Positions 35,432-44,846 are shown, counted from the first letter of the stretch. The stretch: DNA of 64,000 bases from Hyphomicrobiales bacterium (GCA_021775425.1 JAJFHX010000043.1:90841-154840); one strand, 5' to 3'. Made by a program: numbers and translations. The notes: generated by a model not told the origin, from the sequence alone.

Positions 35432-35508
35432 GCCAGATGATATGGCCCACTATTTATTGTTATTTTCTTTTAAAGAAATGACAATCAGGTCGTGGCTTAT
35501 CATCTGGC
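35432..35508. other. Long imperfect stem-loop (structured RNA or repeat)
   Basis: GCCAGATGATA at 35432-35442 is perfectly inverted at 35498-35508. Inside, ATTGTTATTTTCTTT (near 35456-35470) pairs with AAAGAAATGACAAT (near 35472-35486). The result is a nested hairpin of about 77 nt between the SAF-oxidoreductase gene and ltnD. It has no T-tract and so is not an ordinary terminator. It may be a processing or attenuation structure or a palindromic repeat. Confidence 0.55.
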
Positions 35509-35635
35509 TCGGCTTGCCGGATTGACTCTAATCTCATAGGGTGGCGGCTTCCCTCTCATTCTGTGTTTTGTTGCAGGGCTATGGTTTGATATAGGTATTT
35601 TGATATTTGTCGTGTTTCAAGTTTCGAGGTGATTG

Positions 35636-36538
35636 ATGGCTGATGGTATGAATGTGGCTGTGATTGGGCTTGGCTCTATGGGCTATGGTATGGCTTGTTC
35701 GCTGATCAGGGCGGGGCATAAGACATATGGCTTTGATGTGGTCGACAGTCAGGTAGAGCGGTTATTGTCTGAGGGCGGTCATAAAGGCGAGCTAACAGAA
35801 ATCGCTTCAGAACTTGATGCGGTTGTTGTGGTTGTTCTGAATGCTGCCCAAACGGAAGAGGTGTTGTTTGGCGCTGCTGGTGTTGTGCCGCATTTGAAAA
35901 GCGGTACAGTTGTGATTTCATCAGCAACTGTTGCACCGGACTTTGCCAGAGAGATGGCCGATCGCTGTGCTGAAGTGGGTGTTCTCTATCTCGACGCACC
36001 GATTTCGGGTGGGTCTGTGAAAGCTGCAAACGGGCAATTATCAATCATGGCATCCGGGAGTGACGCGGCTTTTCAGGCTGCAAAGCCTGTGCTTGATGCA
36101 ACTTCTGAAACCGTGTTTCAACTTGGCAGTGAGGTCGGGGCGGGCTCAGCTATGAAGGCGGTGAACCAGCTTTTGGCCGGCGTACATATTGCAACCATGG
36201 CCGAGGCCATTACGTTTGGTATGACGCAAGGGATCAGCCCCGATAAATTTATCGATGTGATCAGTAAATGTGCCGGTACATCATGGATGCTTGAAAACCG
36301 GGCGCCGCATATTGCGGCGGGAGACTACACACCGCACAGTTCCGTTGACATCTGGCCGAAAGATCTTGGCATTGTGCTTGATATAGCTAAATCGGTGAAA
36401 TTTTCAGCCCCGATTACTGCTGCGGCCTTGCAACAATTTATTGCGGCCTCAGGTGCGGGATATGGCCGAGAAGATGATGCGGCTGTTGCTAAAATTTATG
36501 CCCGCAATGCCGGGCTGCATTTACCGGGGGAAGACTAA
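35636..36538 (+). CDS. ltnD: L-threonate dehydrogenase (beta-hydroxyacid dehydrogenase family)
   Basis: 300 aa. The N-terminal GLGSMGYGMACSLIRAGH is the dinucleotide-binding start of 3-hydroxyisobutyrate-type dehydrogenases. The substrate signature DAPISGGSVKAANGQL and the catalytic-Lys segment AMKAVNQLLAG follow. In the threonate pathway LtnD oxidises L-threonate at C2 to 2-oxo-tetronate. The GAGGTG ribosome site favours ATG 35636. Its stop abuts the otnK start, and the four genes form a tight operon. Confidence 0.88.
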   Translation: MADGMNVAVIGLGSMGYGMACSLIRAGHKTYGFDVVDSQVERLLSEGGHKGELTEIASELDAVVVVVLNAAQTEEVLFGAAGVVPHLKSGTVVISSATVAPDFAREMADRCAEVGVLYLDAPISGGSVKAANGQLSIMASGSDAAFQAAKPVLDATSETVFQLGSEVGAGSAMKAVNQLLAGVHIATMAEAITFGMTQGISPDKFIDVISKCAGTSWMLENRAPHIAAGDYTPHSSVDIWPKDLGIVLDIAKSVKFSAPITAAALQQFIAASGAGYGREDDAAVAKIYARNAGLHLPGED

Positions 36539-37816
36539 ATGTTGCTTGGTTGTATTGGCGATGATTTTACAGGTTCAAGCGACCTGGCGAACACGCTGGC
36601 AAAACAAGGCATGCGCACGGTTCAATATAACGGTGTGCCTGAAACGGACGCGGCTGAATTTGTTGAGGCGGGAGTGGTTGCTTTAAAATCCCGTTCGATT
36701 GCGGTTGAAGATGCTATAGGCCAGTCTCTCGCCGCGCTTCGTTGGCTTCAGGCACAGGGCTGTGAACAGTTTTTTTTCAAATATTGTTCGACTTTTGATT
36801 CAACACCAAAAGGTAATATCGGCCCGGTTGCGGAAGCCTTGGCAGAGGCCCTTGATGCCAGAGGGGTGATTGTATGCCCCGCCTTTCCCGGCACGGGGCG
36901 GACGATTTATCAGGGTCATTTGTTTGTTAATGGCGTGCTACTGAATGAAAGCGGCATGGAAAATCACCCGCTTACTCCGATGACGGACGCGAATCTTTGC
37001 CGGTTTTTACAATTGCAGACAAAGCTTCAGGTTGGCTATGTGGGTATGGATGATGTGTTTTCCGGTGAGGCGGCGATTCACGCCGGGTTGCAAAGAGAAG
37101 AAAGTGCTGGCAACAGACTGATTGTTGTAGATGCGCTTCGTGATGAAGATCTGATGCAGATTGGTGCAGCGGCTGACGGGTTGAAGCTGATCACCGGTGG
37201 CTCCGGTGTGGCGCTTGGGTTACCGGCTAATTTTTCACGGCGGGGGCTGATTTCTGGCAAGCCTGCTCACTGGACAGGTATTTCAGGCAAGACCGTTTGC
37301 CTTTCCGGTTCCTGCTCCACCGCGACCAGAGCGCAAATTGCTGAACATAAGAAATCCCATCCTGTATATGAAATCATTGCTTCTGACGTGATTGAAGGCC
37401 AGTTATCAGCGCAACAGGTTGGGGACTGGTTGCTGGAAAATGATGACATACCGCTTTGCTATAGTTCGGCGGACCCGGACGTCGTTCGTGCGATCCAGCA
37501 GCAATTCGGTAAAGAACGTGCCGCTAAAGCCGTGGAGGATTTTTTTGCTGAAGTTGCGACATACCTCATTGCAAATGGTGTTCGAAAACTGCTGGTTGCC
37601 GGGGGGGAGACTTCTGGTGCGGTGGTGGAGGGGCTTGGCCTGGCGCAGTTTGAACTTGGCCCGGAGATTGACCCCGGTGTGCCAGTGATGAAGGCGGAAT
37701 TAGAGACCGGTTCCGACCAATTGGTGATCGCGTTAAAGTCCGGTAATTTTGGAGCGCCTGATTTTTTTGCCAAGGCTGGCAGGAAGGCGGCCAATTTGAT
37801 GGAAAGTGATGGCTGA
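36539..37816 (+). CDS. otnK: 3-oxo-tetronate 4-kinase (DUF1537 family)
   Basis: 425 aa, DUF1537 acid-sugar kinase. The N-terminal domain begins LGCIGDDFTGSSDLANTL, a hallmark of the family. The middle has CPAFPGTGRTIYQGHLFVNG, and the C-terminal nucleotide-binding domain has LLVAGGETSGAVVEGLG and LKSGNFGAPDFF. It phosphorylates 3-oxo-tetronate to the 4-phosphate for decarboxylation by OtnC. The otnC start overlaps its stop by one base. Confidence 0.93.
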   Translation: MLLGCIGDDFTGSSDLANTLAKQGMRTVQYNGVPETDAAEFVEAGVVALKSRSIAVEDAIGQSLAALRWLQAQGCEQFFFKYCSTFDSTPKGNIGPVAEALAEALDARGVIVCPAFPGTGRTIYQGHLFVNGVLLNESGMENHPLTPMTDANLCRFLQLQTKLQVGYVGMDDVFSGEAAIHAGLQREESAGNRLIVVDALRDEDLMQIGAAADGLKLITGGSGVALGLPANFSRRGLISGKPAHWTGISGKTVCLSGSCSTATRAQIAEHKKSHPVYEIIASDVIEGQLSAQQVGDWLLENDDIPLCYSSADPDVVRAIQQQFGKERAAKAVEDFFAEVATYLIANGVRKLLVAGGETSGAVVEGLGLAQFELGPEIDPGVPVMKAELETGSDQLVIALKSGNFGAPDFFAKAGRKAANLMESDG

Positions 37817-38460
37817 TGAGTGATGCGAAGCTGCGCGAAGACTTGTGTTTGCTGGCCCGATCACTGTTTGAGAGGGGGCTGACACATGGCAGCAGCGGCA
37901 ATATTTCTTCCCGCACAGAAGAGGGTGGTTTGCTTGTTTCACCAACAGGCACCAGCTTTGGCCGGCTTGACCCGGCACGGCTCAGCCATTTTGATGCCAG
38001 TGGCAAACTCATAGATGGGGACCAGCCAACCAAGGAAATGCCGCTTCATTCAGCCTTTTATGAAACACGGGCCAAAACCGGTGCGGTCGTTCATTTGCAC
38101 AGCACGCACTCTGTCGCGCTTTCAATGATGTCGGATTTAGACGAAGATAATTTTTTACCGCCTTTAACACCATACGCGATCATGAAACTTGGCAAGGTGA
38201 AATTGCTGCCTTTTTTTCTGCCCGGTGATGCAGCGATGGGGGCTGCCGTAAAAGGGCTCGCAGGAAAACGCAGCGCGGTGATGCTTTCTCACCATGGGCC
38301 GGTTGTAGCGGGCAAGGATGTGGAGGCAGCTGTGAACGCTGTTGAAGAACTTGAAGAGACGGCAAAGCTTACTTTGATGCTGCGCGGTATGGATGCGAAA
38401 TGGTTAAGCGAGCCGCAGGTTCAAATGGTGGTTGATAAATTCGATGTAGACTGGGACTGA
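37816..38460 (+). CDS. otnC: 3-oxo-tetronate 4-phosphate decarboxylase (class II aldolase family)
   Basis: 214 aa zinc-dependent class II aldolase/adducin fold. Visible features are GLTHGSSGNISSR near the N-terminus, SPTGTSF, the metal-binding VVHLHSTHSVALS (H92, H94 region) and MLSHHGPVVAGKD. OtnC decarboxylates 3-oxo-tetronate 4-phosphate to dihydroxyacetone phosphate. Third gene of the operon. Confidence 0.9.
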   Translation: MSDAKLREDLCLLARSLFERGLTHGSSGNISSRTEEGGLLVSPTGTSFGRLDPARLSHFDASGKLIDGDQPTKEMPLHSAFYETRAKTGAVVHLHSTHSVALSMMSDLDEDNFLPPLTPYAIMKLGKVKLLPFFLPGDAAMGAAVKGLAGKRSAVMLSHHGPVVAGKDVEAAVNAVEELEETAKLTLMLRGMDAKWLSEPQVQMVVDKFDVDWD

Positions 38461-38506
38461 TGCTTACTGGCTGAGTTTGAAGCCTGACGGATGAGGGATG
38501 TTTGAG

Positions 38507-39271
38507 ATGACTGAATTTTCTGCCAATCTTGGATTTTTATGGGCTGAGTTATCACTGCCTGATGCGATCAGAGCGGCAAAAAGGGCAGGGTTTGATGCTG
38601 TTGAATGTCACTGGCCTTATGATACGGCGCCTGAGTTGGTCAGTCAGGCACTCGCTGAAACCGGGCTTTCCATGCTTGGGCTGAACACGAGGCGCGGTGA
38701 TGTTGAGGCGGGTGAGAACGGTCTGGCGGCCATTCCCAATCGCGAAGAACAAGCTCGCCGATTTATTGATGAAGCGATTGACTACGCAGTCAAAATTAAC
38801 ACGCCAAACATACATGTGATGGCCGGGTTTGCTAGTGGTGAGGCAGCGCGCGCTGTTTATATTGAAAATTTAAAATATGCCTGTGAGGCGGCCAGACCGC
38901 ACAACATCACCATTATGATAGAGCCGCTCAACCATTATGATGCACAGGGGTATTTTCTCAGCACAACATCTGAAGCGAAGTCCGTTATTGAAGACGTAGG
39001 GCATAGCAATCTGAAACTGATGTTTGATTGCTATCATGTTCAGTTGATGGAAGGTGATGTGAGCCATCGCCTTGAAGCGTTATTGCCGTTGATTGCGCAT
39101 ATTCAGTTTGCCAGTGTGCCGGAAAGAGCGGCACCTGACCAAGGAGAGCTTAATTATCGCCATATTTTTGATGTGATTAAAGGGCTTGGATATAGCAAAC
39201 CGCTTGGGGCGGAATATAAACCCGATGGGCCCACAGAGCCGACGCTTTCTTGGATGAAAGATCATAGATGA
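38507..39271 (+). CDS. otnI: 2-oxo-tetronate isomerase (hydroxypyruvate isomerase family)
   Basis: 254 aa TIM barrel of the Hyi/OtnI type. Landmarks are MTEFSANLGFLWAEL, the INTPNIHVMAG strand, MIEPLNHYDAQGYFL with its metal-ligand Glu, and LMFDCYHVQLMEGD. It converts 2-oxo-tetronate to 3-oxo-tetronate between LtnD and OtnK. The GAGGG ribosome site is only 1 nt from the upstream ATG at 38498, so ATG 38507 is preferred. Completes the route from threonate to dihydroxyacetone phosphate. Confidence 0.9.
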   Translation: MTEFSANLGFLWAELSLPDAIRAAKRAGFDAVECHWPYDTAPELVSQALAETGLSMLGLNTRRGDVEAGENGLAAIPNREEQARRFIDEAIDYAVKINTPNIHVMAGFASGEAARAVYIENLKYACEAARPHNITIMIEPLNHYDAQGYFLSTTSEAKSVIEDVGHSNLKLMFDCYHVQLMEGDVSHRLEALLPLIAHIQFASVPERAAPDQGELNYRHIFDVIKGLGYSKPLGAEYKPDGPTEPTLSWMKDHR

Positions 39272-39358
39272 AAGCGTTTCAGACTATTTAAGTCTTTTGC
39301 TGGCTCTCAGGTGCTTTTGCGTAGTTTAGGCGAAAATTAAAACGGATTAGATTTCTTT

Positions 39359-40411
39359 ATGGATTCTGTTACTCAATTTACACTTGGGGCCAGTGTGGCG
39401 GCTTTGGTTGTTGGCCCAAAACTTGGCATGAGAGCGATTTTGCTTGGCGGGGTGGTGGCGACACTGCCAGATCTTGATTCTTTCCTGCCCGCTACAAACG
39501 TAATTGACAAAGTCACCTATCACAGGGGGTTCAGCCACTCGCTTCTGGTGCAAACGGCGCTTAGCCCTGCGATTGCTTATGTGGCGCATGCTCTATTCAA
39601 AAATTCATCGGTTAGTTATTTGCGGATGCTCTTAACCGTCTGGCTGTGTCTTATCACGCATAGCCTGCTTGATTCTTTAACGACCTATGGCACGCAATTG
39701 TTCTGGCCGCTTGAAGCTGGTTCTCCGGTTGCTTTTCCGAGTGTGTTTATTATTGACCCGTTTTATACCATCACATTGCTGGTCGGGGTGATAGGTTATC
39801 TTTTTCTCATTCATCGCAACAGGCGGCGGGCTATGAAGATGATGCGGGTTTGTGTCGGGCTCAGCACATTCTATTTAACACTTGGTATGGGTGCGCATTT
39901 GCTGGTCAAATCAAGAGCGGAAGCATTGCCAGCACTGGCTGGGACTAAAATTCACGTGCAACCGATGCCGTTTAACATTTTATACTGGCAGATTCTGGCG
40001 GTTGATAAGGCCCATTATTATACCGGCGCAACAAGCGCCTTGCGGCTCTGCCCGCTTGTGAAGCTGAAACAATATCCTCGGCTCGATCGGCTTTCTGATA
40101 CAGCATCTGTTTCGCCTTCAGTGAAACGGTTTGAGTGGTTTTCAGATGGATTTTTCAGCTATGTTGAACAGGGGGAGCGGGTGCTGATTTCTGACCTTAG
40201 GATTGGCTATGCTCCTTTTTTCCCGTTTACATTTGATTTTGCCGGCAAAGGGCAGGCATCATTTGCAAGTGAGGGTGAACAACAAATGAAGCAGGTGCCT
40301 GCCTTTATTGAAACAGCACCGCGGCGGGTCAGAGGCAAAGGACGTGATATGGCCTATTTAAGCTATCTCTATGGTGCAGCCAGAGAGGTGCCTGAGGGCT
40401 GCTCTTTTTAG
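39359..40411 (+). CDS. DUF457/YbcI-type membrane-bound metal-dependent hydrolase
   Basis: 350 aa. The N-terminal half carries the DUF457 pattern: FTLGASVAALVVG, LPDLDSF, YHRGFSHS and HSLLDSLTTYGTQLFWPL, with putative metal ligands His and Asp near residues 40-60 and 100-110. There are four or five membrane segments, then a soluble domain of about 150 aa. E. coli YfhO/YbcI-type relatives have no firmly known substrate. Stands alone 87 bp after otnI. Confidence 0.85.
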   Translation: MDSVTQFTLGASVAALVVGPKLGMRAILLGGVVATLPDLDSFLPATNVIDKVTYHRGFSHSLLVQTALSPAIAYVAHALFKNSSVSYLRMLLTVWLCLITHSLLDSLTTYGTQLFWPLEAGSPVAFPSVFIIDPFYTITLLVGVIGYLFLIHRNRRRAMKMMRVCVGLSTFYLTLGMGAHLLVKSRAEALPALAGTKIHVQPMPFNILYWQILAVDKAHYYTGATSALRLCPLVKLKQYPRLDRLSDTASVSPSVKRFEWFSDGFFSYVEQGERVLISDLRIGYAPFFPFTFDFAGKGQASFASEGEQQMKQVPAFIETAPRRVRGKGRDMAYLSYLYGAAREVPEGCSF

Positions 40412-40415
40412 GGGG

Positions 40416-40490
40416 CTCCTTTGGTTGCCCCTCTCCTAGTGCTCCTTCAGTTGCCCACTCTCCTAGTGCTCCTTCAGTTGCCCACAAGCA
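40416..40490. repeat. Short tandem repeat of a dispersed family (first locus)
   Basis: Two and a half copies of a 26-27-bp unit CTCCTTcaGTTGCCCaCTCTCCTAGTG (40416-40441, 40442-40468, partial from 40469), ending in GTTGCCCACAAGCAACC, a small hairpin. The same unit and the same ending recur at 63911-63962. It lies just after the DUF457 stop, in the convergent gap before the ABC exporter gene. Confidence 0.8.
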
Positions 40491-40542
40491 ACCGTCGCGG
40501 TAACCGTCGTCAGGCTTTGATGAATTTCAAAAAAGTCAGCAA

Positions 40543-42465
40543 TTATGCGCTGGTTAGATCAGCAGGTTCATCTTTATCTGTTCCTAAGAAGCCGCCTGAC
40601 TGGCGCGCCCAGAGGCTGGCATAAATGCCATCTGCTTCAATCAGTTGCTGATGCGTGCCATCTTCTATGATCTGTCCCTGGTCCATAATGATGAGGCGAT
40701 CCATCTCAGCAATGGTTGATAGCCTGTGAGCAATGGCGATCACCGTTTTGCCTTGCATCATGCCGGTGAGTTGACGCTGGATGACGGCTTCCACTTCTGA
40801 ATCAAGGGCTGACGTGGCTTCATCGAGAATGAGGATTGGCGCGTTTTTCATTAAAACCCTTGCAATGGCAATGCGTTGTCGCTGGCCGCCAGAGAGTTTC
40901 ACACCTCTGTCGCCGACAAGTGTTTCATAACCTTCACCGCCTTTGCCGTCATTCAATCCTTCGATAAATTCATGGGCTTCAGCTTTTTTGGCGGCGCGGA
41001 TCATTTCCTGATCAGTCGGGTTTTCAGCGCCATAGATCAGATTATCACGGATGGTCCGATGCAGCAGGGATGTATCCTGCGTGACCATGCCGATTTGGCG
41101 GCGCAAGCTTTTTTGTGACACATCGGCTATGTTCTGGCCATCAATTCTGATTTCACCCTGATTGAGATCATATAAACGCAGCACCAGATTAACCAGAGTG
41201 GACTTGCCCGCTCCCGAGCGTCCCACAAGACCAATCTTCTGGCCGGGTTCAATCTTCAGGTTAAAATCGGTAATGACGGGTAGTTTTTTGTCATCAGATA
41301 ATTTCTCCTGATCTTTGCTTTTACTGACCGATCTGCTCATTGAGTCGTAATCAAAGCCGACATTGTCAAATTCAATGTAGCCTTTTTCTACTGTCAGTGT
41401 TTTTGCATCTTTTTTATCAACAACAGTCAGCGGTTTGGCGATGGTTTCCATGCCTTCTTCAACTGTGCCGGTATTTTCAAAAACACCATTGGCAATTTCC
41501 ATCACCCAGGCGGCCATGTTGCGCAACTGCACTGTAAGTGGCAGCACCATGGCCACTTCGCCAATGGTGATGGTGCCACTTTGCCAAAGTAAAATGGCAA
41601 CTGCGCCAACACCAAGCATCAGCGCCCCATTGATGACATGGAGGATGAACCACATATAGGTAAAGAAGCGAAAGAGGTTCTGAATTTCTTTTGTGTGCTG
41701 TTTGATGCCACTGGCGACGTATTTATCTTCAAAGTCACTACCTGCAAAAAGCTTTACCGTTTGGATGTTGGTGTAACTATCCACCAGACGGCCTGTCAGC
41801 ATGGAATGTACTTCTGACATGATCGCGGACTGCTTGCGAATGCGGGGCAGGAAAAAATATAGCACAGCAAAATAAGCGCACAGCCAGAGCAAAATAGGAA
41901 TGGTGAGATATAGCGAGGCGTTGCCGATAAAGCCAATTGCTGAGATCACAAAAGCGCCAACATACCAGATGCTGTCCTGAACGGACATGACACTTTGACG
42001 AAGTGCCATGCCAGTTTGCATGACCTTATTGGCAATGCGACCAGCAAAATCACTTTGGAAAAAATGTAAGGACTGACGCGAGACATGGTGATGACTTTGC
42101 CATCTGATCAGGTTAGTAAAGCCGGGAAACTGACCATGATGAGACACCAGCATGGCGAGAAAGGCAATAAATGGCCGTAGCACAAGAATTACTAGAATGG
42201 AGATGAAAATCCATTTGCCATCCTGCCAGACATTGGCCGGTGTGGTGTTGCTAAATAAATCAATGATCCAGCCGACAAAGACCGGAATGATGGCATCGAA
42301 AAATGCGCTTACGGCCGAAAGAATGCAGGCGGCTGTGACGATCGGCCAGATCTGCCTTAAAAAATAAAGGTAGAATTCCTTTAACCCCTCTGGCGGGGCA
42401 GAGTTATCTTCTATCCGCAAAGGGTCGATCAGATTTTCAAAATATTGAAACACACGGTTTAGCAT
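40543..42465 (-). CDS. ABC exporter, fused membrane and ATP-binding domains
   Basis: 640 aa half-transporter of the MsbA/multidrug type. Six membrane segments in the first 340 residues precede an ATPase with Walker A GRSGAGKST, signature LSGGQRQRIAIARVL, Walker B LILDEATSALD and switch His in IAIAHRLSTI. A charged insert (SMSRSVSKSKDQEKLSDDKK, near 375-395) interrupts the start of the ATPase domain. Probably works as a homodimer exporting a lipid, peptide or drug; the substrate cannot be told. Confidence 0.9.
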   Translation of the reverse strand: MLNRVFQYFENLIDPLRIEDNSAPPEGLKEFYLYFLRQIWPIVTAACILSAVSAFFDAIIPVFVGWIIDLFSNTTPANVWQDGKWIFISILVILVLRPFIAFLAMLVSHHGQFPGFTNLIRWQSHHHVSRQSLHFFQSDFAGRIANKVMQTGMALRQSVMSVQDSIWYVGAFVISAIGFIGNASLYLTIPILLWLCAYFAVLYFFLPRIRKQSAIMSEVHSMLTGRLVDSYTNIQTVKLFAGSDFEDKYVASGIKQHTKEIQNLFRFFTYMWFILHVINGALMLGVGAVAILLWQSGTITIGEVAMVLPLTVQLRNMAAWVMEIANGVFENTGTVEEGMETIAKPLTVVDKKDAKTLTVEKGYIEFDNVGFDYDSMSRSVSKSKDQEKLSDDKKLPVITDFNLKIEPGQKIGLVGRSGAGKSTLVNLVLRLYDLNQGEIRIDGQNIADVSQKSLRRQIGMVTQDTSLLHRTIRDNLIYGAENPTDQEMIRAAKKAEAHEFIEGLNDGKGGEGYETLVGDRGVKLSGGQRQRIAIARVLMKNAPILILDEATSALDSEVEAVIQRQLTGMMQGKTVIAIAHRLSTIAEMDRLIIMDQGQIIEDGTHQQLIEADGIYASLWARQSGGFLGTDKDEPADLTSA

Positions 42466-42678
42466 TGTGAACCTTTGGATTTAACGAAGATATTCCACCA
42501 ACATTCTATTGCGCAAATTTGGCAAAGCCGCCCAGAATATTTGCAGTTTATGGCAGGGCTGTGAAAATTAGGAAATTAATTTGCGCTCTCAGAACGGAAC
42601 GTTCTGTGAGTTTCACTTGCTTAAATGAAAACGTGGTGAGCTGCAATCAATCGTTTGCGAGGCAATGGAGGGAAGAGA

Positions 42679-42706
42679 GCACGGGCGATAGGATAGTCGC
42701 CCGTGC
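42679..42706 (-). terminator. Hairpin at the 3' end of the molybdopterin oxidoreductase gene
   Basis: Perfect 10-bp stem GCACGGGCGA / TCGCCCGTGC with an 8-nt loop, 11 bp beyond the stop codon of the minus-strand gene. The T-tract on that strand is poor (TCTCTT), so it may act as an mRNA 3'-end stabiliser as much as a terminator. A further hairpin, CTCTCAGAACG-GAA-CGTTCTGTGAG, lies at about 42588-42612. Confidence 0.5.
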
Positions 42707-42716
42707 TGTGTTTGGT

Positions 42717-44846
42717 TCAGGCGTTAGAGCGTTTGACTTCAACGAGGTTATCGGAGAATGATGGCGCATGGCCCATATCCGTGAACTCAGCAGAACTGAT
42801 TGAGTTCACTGTGCCTTTGTTTAACTGGCGCCAATAGCCAAGGGTGGCAACGACAACACCTTCATTGACATCTTCTGTGATGCGGGCAACGCCTGAAAAG
42901 GCGCCGCGGTTGTTTGAGACTTCGACACGGTCGCCTTCTCTGATGTCTCTCTTTTCTGCGTCAGGTTTGCTGATGAGAACAAACTGATCGCCCTGTCCTT
43001 TAATTTTATCTTCCATGTTGGCGTAGCAGGAATTTAAAAAGCCGTGACTTTTCGGTGAGACAATATTGAGCGGAAATTTCTCTGCCAATAACGGGTTGGT
43101 TGCCGCTGATTCGCGTGGCGGCGTGTAATCCGGTAATGGGTCCAGAGGTTCACCCGGCTGGAAATCATCATACATCTGCCTGAATGGGCCGGCGACAAAA
43201 TTGGTTGCCCCTTCAACCAGGAAATTGCATTTGCCGTTTTCGGTCGGGAAATTACCTTCCGCGTGGGGCAGGCGATCATCCGGTGTGCCGACTTTGAGGC
43301 GGGCATAGCCATGCTCTTTTAAATAAGCAAGGTCAATACCATCACAGGCGGGGGCGTCCCAATCGACATAATTTTCAAGGCATTCAGTGTCGTTCCATTT
43401 GAAGTTTTCTTCTTCAAAACCAAGACGTTTTGCCAGTTGACGGAAAATTTCATTGTTTGGGATGGCTTCGCCGGGGGCGTCTGCACATTTTGTATTATAT
43501 GTCAGATAGAGATGACCCCAGGAGAGGATCATATCCTCCATTTCAGCGCCCATGGTCGCGGGTAGGAGAATGTCAGCGTAACTTGCTGTATCTGAGATAA
43601 AATGCTCGGCTGAGATGAGAAATAAGTCTTCGCTTTTCAGACCTTCGACAATCTTATCTGTTTCCGGTGCTTGTGTAACCGGGTTTGAGTTCCAGCACAT
43701 CATTGATTTTATTGGTGTTTTTAATTCCATTTCACCTGTCAAAGCGCGGCCAATCTGAAGATTATTGACAACTTGCGTGCCTTCCGGAATCAAGTCTGGC
43801 CGGCAGATGACATCGAATTTATAAGGATGTTCCCATACTGGAAACTGGGTGATGCCGCCGCCGACATGGCGCCATGCGCCGGTGAGTGCCGGGATGGAGG
43901 ACACGGCACGGATTGTCTGGCCGCCACCGTGATGACGCTCCAGAGCCACACCAATGCGGATGGCTGCAGGCTGAGCGGTTGCCAGTTCACGGGCGAGGGT
44001 GCGTATATCATCTGCCGGGATACCGGTGATTTCTGCGGCCCATTCTGGGGTACGGGTTTTGGCGCGATCTGCCAGTTCTTCATAACCATGGGTGTATTTT
44101 TCAACATAGTCCTGATCAACAAGGCCCTGGTCTATGATTGAATTGATCACCGCCATGGCAAGTGCGCCATCCGTGCCGGGTTTGGGGCAGATGTGCCAGT
44201 CGGCTTCTTTAGCTGTTCTCGAGCGGTAAGCATCAATCACGACGACTTTGGCGCCTTGTTTTTTGGCATCTTTGACGATGGCCCAGTGATGAAGGTTGGT
44301 GCTGACACTGTTGCAAGCCCAGATGACAATGTATTTTGAGTGGATGTAGCTTTCAGGATCAAGCCCTGCTGTTGGGCCGAGGGTGAGCAGCCAGGCTGTA
44401 CACGAGCCTTCACCGCAAAAAGTGCGCTCACAAACGGTGGCGCCAAGGCGGTTAAAAAATGCGTCGCCGCCATTCAATCCATGAACCAGCCCCTGATTGC
44501 CAAGATAGCTATAGGGTATGATGGCCTGAGGGCCGTGTTCATCAATGATAGCACGCCATTTCGATGTGATTTCATCAAGCGCTTCGTCCCAACTGATGCG
44601 TTCGAATTGTTTGGAGCCTTTAGGGCCCGTGCGGCGCATGGGGTAAAGCAGGCGATCTTTGTGGTAATGGCGCTTTTCATAATCTTTCAGTTTCACGCAG
44701 AGGCCGCCTCTGGTCATCGGGTGATCCGGATTGCCTCTGACGCTTTGAAGCTGACCGTTTTCGACCTCGAAAATCATCGAGCATGTGTCCGGGCAATCAT
44801 GCGGACAGCCGCCAAAAAACTCTTTCTTATCTGGTAATTCGTTCAT
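42717..44846 (-). CDS. Molybdopterin oxidoreductase (DMSO-reductase family), orphan
   Basis: 709 aa. The N-terminal cluster motif C-X3-C-X3-C (GGCPHDCPDTC) with a fourth Cys in GGLCVK binds [4Fe-4S]. The molybdopterin domain follows (FCGEGSCTAW, WACNSVSTN, GTDGALAMAVINSI), and the C-terminal dinucleotide domain contains SPKSHGFLNS. There is no Tat signal, so it is probably cytoplasmic. No electron-transfer or membrane subunit is adjacent, and the substrate is unknown. The divergent LysR gene 219 bp upstream may regulate it. Confidence 0.85.
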   Translation of the reverse strand: MNELPDKKEFFGGCPHDCPDTCSMIFEVENGQLQSVRGNPDHPMTRGGLCVKLKDYEKRHYHKDRLLYPMRRTGPKGSKQFERISWDEALDEITSKWRAIIDEHGPQAIIPYSYLGNQGLVHGLNGGDAFFNRLGATVCERTFCGEGSCTAWLLTLGPTAGLDPESYIHSKYIVIWACNSVSTNLHHWAIVKDAKKQGAKVVVIDAYRSRTAKEADWHICPKPGTDGALAMAVINSIIDQGLVDQDYVEKYTHGYEELADRAKTRTPEWAAEITGIPADDIRTLARELATAQPAAIRIGVALERHHGGGQTIRAVSSIPALTGAWRHVGGGITQFPVWEHPYKFDVICRPDLIPEGTQVVNNLQIGRALTGEMELKTPIKSMMCWNSNPVTQAPETDKIVEGLKSEDLFLISAEHFISDTASYADILLPATMGAEMEDMILSWGHLYLTYNTKCADAPGEAIPNNEIFRQLAKRLGFEEENFKWNDTECLENYVDWDAPACDGIDLAYLKEHGYARLKVGTPDDRLPHAEGNFPTENGKCNFLVEGATNFVAGPFRQMYDDFQPGEPLDPLPDYTPPRESAATNPLLAEKFPLNIVSPKSHGFLNSCYANMEDKIKGQGDQFVLISKPDAEKRDIREGDRVEVSNNRGAFSGVARITEDVNEGVVVATLGYWRQLNKGTVNSISSAEFTDMGHAPSFSDNLVEVKRSNA

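Noticed and set aside
42717..44846. Assignment of the molybdopterin oxidoreductase as a formate dehydrogenase or periplasmic nitrate reductase
   Set aside because: No Tat signal, no partner subunits and no selenocysteine or NapA-specific context; substrate left open.
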